From Acanthaster planci (taxonomy: Eukaryota > Echinodermata > Asteroidea > Valvatida > Acanthasteridae), in NCBI RefSeq assembly GCF_001949145.1, contig NW_019091437.1, forward strand, positions 71,472 through 133,471: a stretch of DNA of 62,000 nucleotides, written 5' to 3'. Position 1 is the first letter of the stretch; each line of letters opens with the position of its first letter. The translations under genes were made by a program, and so were the position numbers. Positions 9,414 through 20,800 of this stretch are shown here, one piece after another. The notes below the pieces were generated by a model. That model searched no databases. It was not told the DNA's origin and worked only from the letters and a program-made list of their open reading frames with translations.

Positions 9414-12056
9414 GTAGGTCAGAATGCCTCATGATAATTGCAGTGGACATGCTGACAATGGTTATCAGTGGATTTGAACCTTGAGCATGCACCGGACATG
9501 TTATCATGGTTACACTAGACCTTGTTCCCTACACGGACATCGCTAATTTTTCCCTGTAGACTACAGTGGTACCGGTATATCAGCCATCAGAATGCCCTAA
9601 CATATCCTAACAAGTCAAATTTAGCAGGGAAGACATAGAAGTATTAACCATGTTTACTCAGAAAACAGAACTTTTCCATGTTTTCAGACCATTCCTACAT
9701 GTCTTATCATGCTTAGTTTGGTCAAAGTACCTTCTATAGGCTTTTGTTTCCATTAATTAATTTCATTCTAAATAGCTCAAACCCCGAGTCAAAATCCTCC
9801 GAATTCACCTCTTAAACTGTCCTTAAAATGCCTAATGCCCCCGTCTATGGATTCAAGTAAGAATCAAAGATTCCAATAACAATAATATGGTTGACTCACA
9901 TAAGGGAGGAAAAGAGAAATTTCCCTTTCAAATCAGAAACACTTTTGTCGATGAGCTCGAAGACAACATCTTTCCTCAAATAGCCATTTGAACTAAATAT
10001 TGATGTTCTTTTGATGATCACGTCATGGCGCACCGGCCTAGCGGACCATTCACAGAAAGCATGCTGTGTTGGCACGCGTGCGCTGACCACTGTTTCCTGA
10101 GCAGTGCAAAGTTTGGTGACTGTGACCATATCGAAACTTTGCACTGCTCAGGAAACAGTCGTCTGCACGCGTGAGCTAACACAGCATGCTTTCTGTGAAT
10201 GGTCCCCTAGGCCGGGGTGCCATGATGTTGTCAACAGGACATCAACATATATTTAAAGTGACTATTCGAGGAAAGATGGCATCTTTTAAGCTCGTCGACA
10301 AGAGTGCTTCCAATTTGAAGGGGAAATTCCTCTTCTTTCCAGATGTGAGTAAACCTTACCATCATTATTGGAATCTCTGATTCTCACTTTCCTGAACCGG
10401 GCACCTTAGACAGTTGAAGGATCATTTTGGAGGTGAATTCCAAGGATTTTGATTCGGGGTGCGAGCTATTTTGAGTGAAATGAATTAAAAAGGGAAGCAA
10501 AAGCCTATAGAAGGTACATGTACTTGCACCCTACTATCGCCCTACCATGTCCACATGTTTAAAAAGGCGATTTGTACAGGGCCAAGTGTACTCGGACTAG
10601 CTTATTATAGGGTTTATGCACAGGGTGTCAAAGTGATGTCTGTATGGAACTGTTTCTGTCATGCAGTGCCATGCTGAATGTTACTATGCCATAGTCTGAT
10701 TTTTTAAAAAATTGTAAGCCCCCAAACAAAGGGTGCTTTTGAGGACTTCCACATTTTGGGGATTTAGTGCAAATCTTTACAATGACCTATCTTCTGGTTC
10801 CATGCTTAGAGGACATTGTCATTGTGACCTACAATGTACATCATTCTAAACTGAGCCCACGGCTAATGCGGCGTTTTACTTCTTTTTTCCCTTGAAACTA
10901 ATCGAGAATCCCAAATCATAGAAGAAAGTGAAATACTTCATAACTTCATCTCAAAATAAGTATAACCTCGTCTAAGATAAGATACATCTGTTCAGGGCAA
11001 TCTTGGAATTTGTGCAAATTTATTGTACTCCATCCCGAGCGGTTTTGTCTTTGAATAAAATCTGTTCACAGGATAATCAACTCAGAAGGGAGAACAGTAA
11101 ATTTGCACTAGAGTCAAGATTGCTCTGAATACAGAGTGACTGGCTCATCCTGTCATTTTCATGTCCCCAGAGATGTGGTACCAGATCTTCCTCTGGTATC
11201 TCTTCTCATCCTTCTTGATTCACTCTGGTGCGGCTATCATCGCCTTCTGGGCCCTTCGCAAGCACAAGATGGGACGGCTATACTCTCTCGTCATCCTTGT
11301 GATGGGCTTTGTAGGGCCCATAACTGGAGGCATTGTGACAAGTAAGGAATCGTTTAGCTGTGGACTAGGTGCTCCATATTGTACATTTCTTTATAGCTCT
11401 GGCCACGGTACTTGTTTTTTTGGTACTTTTGATTTCACTGAAGTCTTAAATGAAGAGAAATTCTTCTTTAAAGCACTGTGAATGTTTTTAAGTTTATTGT
11501 TTTCAAAAGATACATGAACATGCAAACACTTTTAAAACCTATTTCTATGACAAAACTCTGCATCTGACCATCACAAATTTCAAGGTCAAATTTACCCTAC
11601 TTCTTCAGCTTTTTGCCCTTGGTACTGAGCCTCCTTTTCTTCCCCAAATCTCCCCAAGTTATTAGATGCCTGTTGTTAAACTTGACGTTTATGACATTCC
11701 AAAGTTGTGATGGTCTGCTTTGGAATCTTTGCCAGATTTGTTCTGTTTAAATTGAATTTGGGCTGATGCATTTGTCAAGTCTCTGAATCAAGCTTTTTTC
11801 CAAACTTGAACGCTTTCCTGGATATCTACGAAAAATTGACAAAGATGTCACTTTATAAACAAGCATGAAGCAAGTCCATGAGCAAAGTCGGGATACATCT
11901 GGAATATTCTCATCTCTGTCCGTAGGTGCAATCATTGCTGGCCTGTTTATCACGTCTGAGTTCTCCATGTACCCCCTGTACGCCATGGTGTGTGGCTGGG
12001 GACAAACGATTGTGGTCATCGTCATCTCGTTCTTCCGGATACTGGCCACGTTGTGA
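9341..12056 (+). CDS. TMEM170-family membrane protein, three exons
   Basis: The model joins 9341-9413, 11171-11341 and 11926-12056 (124 aa; human paralogues are 132-144 aa). TMEM170 proteins are three-pass membrane proteins; human TMEM170A shapes ER sheets and the nuclear envelope. Family signatures are EMWYQIFLWYLFSS at the start of the first membrane segment, LRKHKMGRL, the GFVGPITGGIVTS loop and the invariant C-terminus FFRILATL. Predicted helices span about residues 30-52, 62-90 and 98-120. The sequence is closer to TMEM170A (LRHHKYGR, GPITAGILTS) than to TMEM170B, but a single invertebrate gene would be co-orthologous to both. Exon 1 is inferred from phase and weak similarity (VISL next to VLSL of TMEM170B); the other two exons are certain. 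An in-frame ATG at 11161 in the acceptor tract is an alternative start. Confidence 0.9.
9727..10517. repeat. Long palindrome (foldback element) in TMEM170 intron 1
   Basis: Two imperfect inverted arms of about 390 bp (9727-10114 and 10134-10517) are separated by a loop of about 19 bases. The ends read GTACCTTCTATAGGC and GCCTATAGAAGGTAC. The innermost stem, TGTTTCCTGAGCAGTGCAAA, is nearly perfect, while the outer arms have diverged by substitutions and small indels. Two short open frames, one on each strand, resemble each other only because they sit at mirror positions of the palindrome. Consistent with a non-autonomous foldback or MITE-type element, or an inverted duplication. Confidence 0.92.
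11171..11341 (+). CDS. TMEM170 coding exon 2
   Basis: Acceptor TTTTCATGTCCCCAG|AGATGTGG, donor GTGACAA|GTAAGG. Encodes (E)MWYQIFLWYLFSSF, the first two membrane segments and GPITGGIVT, ending with the first base of a Ser codon. The frame also runs back through the acceptor to ATG 11161 (MSPEMW), but the pyrimidine tract and family alignment favour splicing. Confidence 0.94.
11926..12056 (+). CDS. TMEM170 coding exon 3 and stop
   Basis: Acceptor TCTGTCCGTAG|GTGCAATC. It completes the Ser codon and encodes AIIAGLFITSEFSMYPLYAM, then the third membrane segment and the family-defining end RILATL before TGA at 12054-12056. Confidence 0.97.
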
Positions 12057-13528
12057 CGACAGGGGCACCTGCAAGGAACCCTGCTGTTCGTCACAGACTG
12101 CTGGGCTTATCGCTGCTACACGACTGTAACACTAAACTCGTGACGGGTGGTTTGGAGACATTGTTCCTTTGAGCAGGAAGTTGTGGCTTTGGATCCTACC
12201 CAAACAGCCATAGGCATCGCCAGGGGAAAGGGGGCCAAAGGGGTGCTTGCCCCACCCTGAAAAAAAAATTGAAAAATAAAAAAGGAAATAAAAAGTAAAA
12301 CCTCAGAAAAGGAGAGATGAAAATCCCCACTTTGCTGCCGAGTGCCTTGCACCCCCCCAACGAATAACCCTTATCTCCCCCCCCCCAGAAAAAATCCTGA
12401 CAAGCCCATACAAGCAGCCATAAAGTTCATTCTCGGTACTCATTAAAGGGACTTTAATGTCTACTGCCAAAGTGATTTGAGTCTATAACGATAAATATTA
12501 AATATTGTTACCATACTTTATATATCATGCTCATTTGCTGTGTTAACAAGATTGGAATCACAGCTGTGATGAAAGATAGACTTCTCTGAAAATGGAATCC
12601 CCTCAGTGTAACCTTCACACCAGCCCCACGGTGTAGTTTTGCTTTGCATCAGTTGTGACTGCAAACCTGTGCGTGCCTGTAATGTCATCCGTGGTGAAGA
12701 TCAGTACTTTGAACAAGACTAACACTGCAAGCCCCCCCCCCCACAGGTCCCACCACAGGTGTGCATCACAGCGGAAGGACCCCCTCCCCCACACCCCTTG
12801 GCACAGCCCCACTCGTCCATCTTGATGACAAAGCATTCCTGGGCCAAGATGGTTGACTCATTCAGGAAGATGATGAAAAAAAGGGTACTGATGCTGACAA
12901 ATTTGAATTTGCCGTTGATATTAGGCAGCCACATGTCCGTGTATTGGGTTAACACCCCCTTTTCTTCTGTATCAGTTGCAGGAAATCCTACCATACTTGC
13001 GCAATCATGCATTGCTAAATGTGAAGTGCATGTCAACTTTGAGATTTGGCAGTTATTTTTCTCTATTTTCCATATGCTTTCACTTGAAAAATTGTCATTT
13101 TTTTTCAGAGAAACTACCTATGAATAGAATTTCATCTATTAGTCCCAGGTAAAAAGTCCCAAATAATTTCCCAGAAATTTCATGAAGTCTTAAATATCTT
13201 TGAAACTGTGTCTAGGGAAAGTTGAAAGTAAGGTGCTAACTGTGTTACTAGTTTGACAGTACATGTATATTAAAGTTTGGAACTGTACAGGCATGTACAT
13301 GTAAAAAGCATAAATACAGGCCATATACTACATTCCTTTACTTTGACTAGAAACAATACACTCGCTATGGAGGCTGTTTTTAGCTAGAATCAGTTGCCAG
13401 AGATCTATGTTATCGCTAGCCATAACCAGGGAAGTTTGGTCATGGCTATGCCTTGTTAACTTTTGTATATATCAAATCTTTATGCACTGGTATGTGAGGA
13501 ACTGTGCACTTGTTGTGTGTTGAATAAA
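12057..13528 (+). terminator. TMEM170 3' UTR and poly(A) signal
   Basis: AATAAA at 13523-13528 is followed by an A-run and T-rich sequence, a good cleavage site about 1.47 kb after the stop. The intervening sequence has homopolymer-rich patches (A8 near 12260, C runs near 12353, 12378 and 12733) and no coding signal. Confidence 0.55.
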
Positions 13529-16500
13529 ATTGTAAAAAAAGTCAGTTTATTACTATAGATATTGATGTAATGGTTGTTTCCTTTAGTAAATGCTCAAAAT
13601 CTTCGTGATTGAAAGTGTCTGTCTAAAAATGAGCGATATAGAGGGTTATTTTTCCCTCAGATTTTCCCCTTGTCATTAGGTTCATTTAGTATTGGTACAT
13701 GTATTTTTCCCTCCCCCCCCCAAAAAAAAGCTGTCATTTTTTAAACAAACTTAGTTCTTTTCCTCCACGTGACACCATCAGTGCAAAGTGGAATTCTTCC
13801 ACTGTATTTTTTGCACCTGTAGTCACCTCAGGAGATATTTACCGCAATCGTCTTCCTGGCAAAGTTCCAATTTCTACTTCCTTAACTGGGCAAGTTGGCG
13901 TGAAAAGTTGAAGACATTGTGAAGCAACTTGTGTTCTGCAATTTTCTCTCACAAAACAAAAGACCTGACTCATTGGTGCACGAGTTTGGAACCTCCCGGA
14001 CACATCAGGTTCTACTACACTCTGTGAAGGAAACAAAAAGAATTTGTCCAGATCTCCGGCCCATTAGACTCAATTTCCAGGTGATTGATGATTTCCTGCA
14101 CCCTTACTGGATTGTTGGGCTACCTGAAAAAGTGCTGCTTATGCCAAGCAAGTTGTGTCAGAGATATTGAGAGGGACCCCCGGCCTCATTGCACAGCAGC
14201 CATCTTGGAGGTAACATACTTTCATTCCACATACCTGTTTGTTAGAGCACGGTCATAGATAGTGAATTTTAATTGATTGCAAATTGATCGTGTGATATGC
14301 TATAAGCGCGCATGTATCATTCACGCGTCAAGTGCACTGGTGATGTTGCCCGGCCACAAAAAATGGACAACAGTGATCTTCGTTGATGTGTTGTGTCTAC
14401 TGCTACTACTTTGACCATGACAGAGACCCATGGGTTATTCGTGCAATCAGCTATGCTCGTGGAACATGAGTGCACTCTGATTTCTGTTTCTGCTGCATCG
14501 CCATTGCTGTTTATATAAAATGCTCATGCCGTTGTCTCTTCTTGCCTGTTCTTCAATCTCAGTATTTTTTCAACGGAATTTGGTGTAAATAATATCTTGA
14601 AATTCAACCCATCGACAAAACCTCAGTTCTTTATGAATCCCCGGTTTCTCTAGTAAAATATTTGTAATAAATCCTACATTTCTCCCTCCCTCCCCCAAAA
14701 ACCAAACAAAACCAGATGTTAACAAAGCACATCACAATTAATCATTTTCCTTGTAATTTATTATCTAATTTGATGTTCCAAGTGTTTCAATTTGTCAAAG
14801 TGTTTTAATTTTATCTTGCAATAAAATATGCATATACATGTATATGACACATAAGATTGTTGCAATGTAATCTACAGTGTATAATCCTGGTATAACATAA
14901 CAGTTGTTGCCTGCTGTGACAGGCTCCATGGGTTTTGTACACCTGAGGGGGTAAATGGCACCCTCAGCTTCCTCGAGTGCCATTTGCTCCCTCTGGTATA
15001 CAAACAACATGGACCCCTACAACACAGGCAATCATTGTTAAATGATAAATACATATAGGTAGGTTTGCATATTCATTATTCCTGAATTAAGGCAAAGGCC
15101 CTCAAGATGGCTGCTGCATGCAAAGCATCTATACACGTAGTGCAAGTGGCTGACAGATACATGTACATACGTCTATGACCAAATAAAGTCTCAATCATCA
15201 AAATTATACAAATATTTATAAATTATAAATAGTAATTTCTCTAGTATATATAAATATACCTATTCAATCAATGGTTGCATTCTGAGAGGGCACTACTGGA
15301 AATAACTCGTTTCTTTTTATGAATTTGCATAGTTTCAAATACATGTAATTACTTCCGTACTTATGTCTGCAGGAGTCATTACCGAGCAAGATTTGTAATG
15401 GTAAAAAAAAAGCATTTCAAATGTAGATCGTTTATATACTGTCAGCACTGTAGAACTGCTGACTAGGAGTGAGTCAGGTTGGCATAATGGTTCTTCCCTC
15501 GCCTTCCACCTCTGTGGTCCCTGGTTTGATTCCCGGCCCAGTCTACATGTGGATTAGGTTCTCAGTCCCTACCTGTTTCCTCAAGTTTTTCCCAGAAAAT
15601 TTCTCTCAGGGGTTTTTCTCCCACCTCCAGAGTTGTAACTGCATCTCACCGTCTTATGGCTACAGGTTTTCTCAAGGTTTGGGATCTACAGTGCCTAGGG
15701 CACTCAGTTGAGGAATCCTTGGTGTAGTGACCAGAACTCGAGTAATGAGTAATAATGATACAATGGTAATACTGATATTTTTGAGGATGAAATAGCTTCA
15801 TTTTGCTCGTGCAAGTCTCTACACTGGCTGCAGATGCCGATATTACATATACAGAATGATTTTCCCCAACGTTTGAAAGCTGCCCCAGAACTGTGACGAA
15901 CAGAGCAATCGTCCAGCTTGTTTCAGGTCGGATTTTAAATGCATTTATTAACTGATGGACAAAAGCAACTGCTGTAAATTATCTTGCTTAAGGACACAAA
16001 CATAATGACCCTAAAAATAATGATTACAAAATCCACTGACTGTGATGACCATTGAAAATGAATTTGTCATACATATATCCGTAGTCATGGTACTCTGCAC
16101 GGTTAAATCTTAAAGCCTCTCAAATCACTGCGATCTAATTCATTGCAAATTGATAGCCAAAAAATAAATTTTGACCCCCAGAAACTGCCACGTAATGACT
16201 TACATCAAGAAATACTGTTGCTGCATCATGTACATGGTGATAGAAAGATTTCACAAAAGACAATTTTCAGATTTCGTTCATGCAATAGCCCAAAATGATT
16301 TATTATTTGATTGTCTCAGAGAGAACATTTAAAATTGCAAGTTCAAATATTACACAGACCTTCATAAATTTACAGACAAGCTTAAGATTTACTTCGACTG
16401 TGCGCCTTTGCTGATGCTGCGAAAACGCTAGAGGTAACAAAGTTTTCACACGGAAAGCAAGAGGAATACATGTATTCAATATTGAGTTCTGGAGCAAGGA

Positions 16501-16864
16501 CGGAGACTAAAATAGCAAACTGGAAGGTTGCAGAATTGTCATTCTACACAGACGAGAATGAAATCTGAACGAGGCAACATCATAATGAACTACTGGTACT
16601 TACGGAAGCACATGGGGAAAGACTTTAAGCTGCTGTGTGTGCCATTTATGAGATGCACAACAAGCATATCTCTTAAAACATTTGTTGACTACAATAATAC
16701 ATTTGGCTTCATAGCTCAGCAGAAATAATTACATGCATAGAAGTCCATTAGTTACTGAAGATTTTCGAACCTCACGTACTGGATTAAGCCACTTTTATCC
16801 TGTTTCCAGAGTTTTGGTTAATTTAAACTTCTCACTCAGTGACCCCGAAAGCTAGTCACTGAAT
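13529..16864. other. Spacer between convergent TMEM170 and receptor kinase genes
   Basis: No exon recognised. It contains one tRNA-derived SINE-like unit (15470-15740), AT-rich sequence (about 14690-15260) and dispersed TACATGTA words. The two flanking genes point toward this spacer, so it probably holds only their 3' ends. Confidence 0.55.
15470..15740 (+). mobile_element. tRNA-derived SINE-like element
   Basis: The head resembles a tRNA with internal RNA polymerase III promoter: an A-box-like GGTTGGCATAATGG near 15478 and a B box GGTTTGATTCC at 15523-15533, spaced as in tRNA genes. A non-tRNA body follows (CTCAGGGGTTTTTCTCCCAC region), and it ends in an AT-rich tail with AGTAATGAGTAATAATGA. 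It cannot fold as a functional tRNA because the acceptor stem and CCA-side pairing are missing. Confidence 0.7.
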
Positions 16865-16870
16865 TTTATT
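16865..16870 (-). terminator. Poly(A) signal of the receptor kinase gene
   Basis: TTTATT on the plus strand (AATAAA on the minus strand) lies about 140 bases after the stop codon at 17010. It is the nearest canonical hexamer and would give a short 3' UTR that contains the 16889-16982 hairpin. A second AATAAA lies near 16295. Confidence 0.6.
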
Positions 16871-16888
16871 GCTATAGCGGCTTTACAT

Positions 16889-16982
16889 GGCAGCCATCTT
16901 GCAGGGCAGTTCTTTTGTTCCATGGGAATCTCTTTCGTGCATATCCTATGGAACAAAAGCACTGGCCAGCAAGATGGCAGCC
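16889..16982. repeat. 3' UTR inverted repeat (hairpin)
   Basis: Arms 16889-16923 and 16948-16982 pair over about 35 bp with a few mismatches: GGCAGCCATCTTGC on the left, and GCAAGATGGCAGCC on the right. The loop is about 24 bases. It lies between the receptor stop codon and its nearest poly(A) signal, so the mature mRNA would carry a strong stem-loop. The CAAGATGGC word also resembles a YY1 motif. Origin could be a small MITE. Confidence 0.85.
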
Positions 16983-17009
16983 ACGCCAACCCTTTCTTTA
17001 AACTGTTCT

Positions 17010-17895
17010 TCAAACAGATGATTTTGTGTTAACCTGCGAGTCCACACAACTTCCCTTAAATAACTTCCTGGGTGTGCACGGTGACCGCAGGTTGCCAAGT
17101 GACCTGCTCCGTGACCTTTTATGCTGTCGCATTCTCTGCTGGTTCGGCAACAGATGCAACTCATCCCCAATTTGGATGTCAATACTACACGGCTTTACTG
17201 GGTTCTGCCCCTCAGTCTGTCCATAAGGAACCCTTGTTGAAGTTTTGCTCTCTGTTGGATCCAAAATGTCTGAATCGGTTGCCGACCTCCGCAGAGAAAA
17301 CTGCCTCTCAACTGGTATTTCAGCAGAGGCACCGTCGGTGATGTTACAGTCCACGCCGCTGGACGAGCTGGAGTCTCTCTGGGCCGAGGTGCTTCTGAAG
17401 CTTGTCCTGTGGGACTGGTTTAGCGAGGTCAGGGAACTCTGCGTCGTGCAGGTGATCACCGACAGGGTGGAGGGCACCAGTTCCTGGGTGGATCTTTCCA
17501 GTTCACGGCACAGCTTCGGATGCTGTTCTGTGCCAGACATCTCCATGGTGTGTAGAGTGTAGGAGTGTGAACGACGTCGCCCGTTCCAGGACAGATTCCG
17601 TGCAAAGGAGGCACGCAGTCGCCGACCTAGACTGGCCACTTTTTCCGTCCGGAAGAGGCTGGATGAGCCAAAGTCCACTCCGGTACTGTCGCTATTGAGG
17701 CTGTCGCCCCGAGCCCCTCTAGTGGACATAGGCGTGGCTAGCAGCTGGGCGGGATCTTCCTCCAGCATGCTCATGACTGGCTTGCTCATAGACGGTCGGA
17801 TCAGATCCTGTTGAACGCTCAGGATTTCAACAACATCATTGGCTGTCGGACGTTCCTCAGGTTCAATCGACCAACAGCGCTGCATCAGTGCTGCC
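17010..17895 (-). CDS. Receptor kinase last exon: kinase C-lobe end and cytoplasmic tail
   Basis: Acceptor GGTCTGCAG|GGCAGC. It begins (L)AALMQRCWSIEPEERPTAND, the final kinase subdomain, then a tail of about 260 residues with only two tyrosines (HSYTLH and RVPYGQ) but many Ser and Arg clusters (GRRRSHSY, SFRSTSAQRDSSSSSG, FSLRRSATDSD, KRSRSRSLGN). It ends DSQVNTKSSV then TGA; S-S-V fits the class I PDZ-ligand pattern S/T-x-V. The tail therefore looks adapted to Ser/Thr-kinase or scaffold regulation more than to phosphotyrosine docking. No domain is recognised in it. Confidence 0.95.
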
Positions 17896-20800
17896 CTGCA
17901 GACCAAAATGGGGAAAATGATAACTGAATACAAAATCAAACATCAAACTAGTGGAGGAGTGTGCTTCTTTCAAAACCCAATATCTTGGTCTAGGATGGCT
18001 CTCGGAAATGAGGAAATATTATACAGCTGATATCAAAACAGAAATGTACAAAAGAATAAAGAAAGACAAAGAGAGGCACGGACAATCTGACTGACAGGCA
18101 GTCAGCCCAAACTTACGAGGAATGTTTACAGAAAATCATTCCCACCTGAAAGAACTGTATGCTTGTAACTGCAACAGAAACAAGACACATGCCGTCGCTG
18201 GCATTTGTCTTCTGCAAAATATGAAATCTTGCCACCTGACAACAGAGCAGGACGGAGAAACTGACCCCAGTAACTTACAGGGGAGGGCTGCAGTCTGCCG
18301 GTGGCCTCATGGCATTGTTATTTCGGATGAAGTCCAGAACATCCGTGTTGCTCAACTCCTTGTACGGAAACCCGCCAAAGGTGACCACCTCATAGATGAC
18401 GATCCCCAGGCTCCAAATGTCACTCTTGGTGGTGAAGACACCCTCATTCACGCTCTCCGGTGCCATCCATCTTACCGGCATCTTGCCTAGGAAATTTACA
18501 AGAACAATGACTCGTAAGATCAAGATGGAGGTTTACACTAGTCACAGTATAACAAAGAAGGTAAAACCCTCCCAGACAACAAGTTTGTCATTTCAATCAA
18601 CCATAACAACCTTGCTTTCACATTCAAGAGCATCAATGCTGGGCTAATAAGTGTGGAAATTTACATGGATGAATTGTCCAGAGGATCGTTAGGATCATCC
18701 AAAATGTTATCAAATAGCAAAAAAAACGATCATTTGTAGAGTTCAAGTGGACATTGTCTGAATCACAGGCCTTATTGACACAGTATGTATCACTCAGTAT
18801 TAAGGTATTTCAGTTTGTACACATGTTTAAGATTTGATGGTGAGGGTTTTTTTTCCCAACAATACTCCAGCATGAGCTTTGATCTCAAAAGTCCTGCATT
18901 TTAGCTTTTTGAAGCAAAATTAAAATGAAAAAAGATCTTTTTTCTCATAGTTCCCATTTCCCTTTAATCAAAAATGTAAACACAACAAATAACATACCTT
19001 CTCTACTGAGGCGGTAGTAGTTAGAGTCGTAAGTGGCTCTTGTCATGCCAAAGTCAGCTATCTTGACGGTGTAGGAGTTTTTTTTCAAGCAGAAGACGGC
19101 ATACGAGATCCCTGAGAAAAAGGTAGATAAGCAAGATACATATCAGTCATTCACAAACATGATTACACAATCATCATTACATGTATAAGTTTACAGAAAT
19201 CTAACCTAATTTTCATCAGCAATTATTCTTAAGTGTAAAAAAACCTGCCAAACAATGAAAAGCTTTACATCTCTTCACTGGTTCCCTGAACTGACCTGTG
19301 CACATATTTATTGGCGGCCAAGTAACTAACTCCTGTGGCAACATCTAGTACCATGGAAGTCAGCCGCTCAGGTGACATGGACGAATCATCTACTTGCCCC
19401 TGGCTGACAAGATGGCGTCGAGCCAAGAGGAACGTCTTTAAGTCACCTAGCAATTGAAATAGAGGGTATACACATCATGGATGGAGGAGAAAGATACAGA
19501 CTTCTTTGCAAATGTGAGTGATCCATTTTTTTCACTGTGTTGCCCCTCAGAATTTCTGGCCCTAAAGTTAGGCAGCAACCCTACCTCCCCCCCGCCCTCC
19601 TTTGATTCCAAACTTTCTTTCAGTGCAGTAAACAAAGGCATTGTACTGTTGTTCATCTTTTCCATGAGTGTTCAAAACACATGCAGAATGGGGGAAGGGC
19701 TCTGAACTTGCAAACATTTCAAAAACTGTGAAAATGAAGATCGGCCTTCAGTTTCTTGCGTACTCTCCTGACCAATACTGGGACATATGGTGGCCACCAG
19801 TCTGCAACCATGACAGTGCCACACAATCAGCCATACAGTTCTCAAGTCCATCAAAGGTACTTTCACAAGTCTGGTCACAAGACCACTCGTAAGTATTACA
19901 GAGTGAACAATGATAAAGGAATACTTTCATCTAAGCTTATTAAAATCCATGTGCTTGGAGCTTACTGTCAGTGACTAGACTTGCAACTGAATGATATGTG
20001 TTGGACTTGCAGGGATTTGTAATTGACTCGACCTTACCAGACCAGACTGGATATGTTGACAGGTTCAGAACAATTAATGGGCTCAGAATAATAACCCATT
20101 CATTCTCAGAATAAATCCTAAGGTTAATTCAAACACATTTCTAAAAAAAAAATTACGAAAAAAGGGTAAAACAAATCCATTATTTACCTTCCCTATTTCC
20201 TCCATTGTTAAAAAAAAAAATCAACAGCAAATTGTAGTCAAAAATCCAAATCTGTTTAAAAATCTTTCATGAGGTCTCTTTGACAAATCTTCTCGTACAT
20301 ACCATGCAACATGAAGTCCATGATAGTATACAGGGGCTCCCTGCGAGTACACACTCCTAACAGCTTGACAATGTTTTTGTGATCAAACCGCTTCATCATC
20401 TCTGCCTCGCTCAGGAAATCAAGCTGTTAGAATGAGGTCAAACAAAAACCTGAAACTCTCTGGGTTTTGCTTGCCCCTTTTCCATTTCACACTTGTGCAA
20501 AAAGTCATTAGCATGTCATATGAATATTCAAAGTCAACAATGCGTATTTCTATCCCAGAAAACAGGAATGTGTCTCTGCCCACAGAAAAGAAGCTGTTAA
20601 AGTGAGTTAAGTTAATTGGGGGTGTGATGCATAGTAACAGCCGGACTGTGCACAACCGTAGGTTATTTCTAGACCAGATGTGTTACATCATGTTTGGCAA
20701 TTTTCATCACAACATGAATATGCTACATCCTTTCTTTTCAATCTACAAACTAACTTTCATGCCTTGAACCTCACTTTCAAATTCACTCTGTGCAGGAACA

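Noticed and set aside
9896-10380. Pair of similar proteins on opposite strands (82 and 64 aa)
   Set aside because: They are mirror copies within the palindrome, with no ATG-to-stop conservation beyond that of the repeat DNA.
18998-19111. Kinase-dead or pseudogene interpretation of the receptor (missing DLAARN, frameshift, stop at 19056)
   Set aside because: The altered bases are exactly an Illumina adapter plus poly-A run. All other exons are intact and in phase, with conserved Lys, helix-C Glu, HR, DFG and APE motifs.
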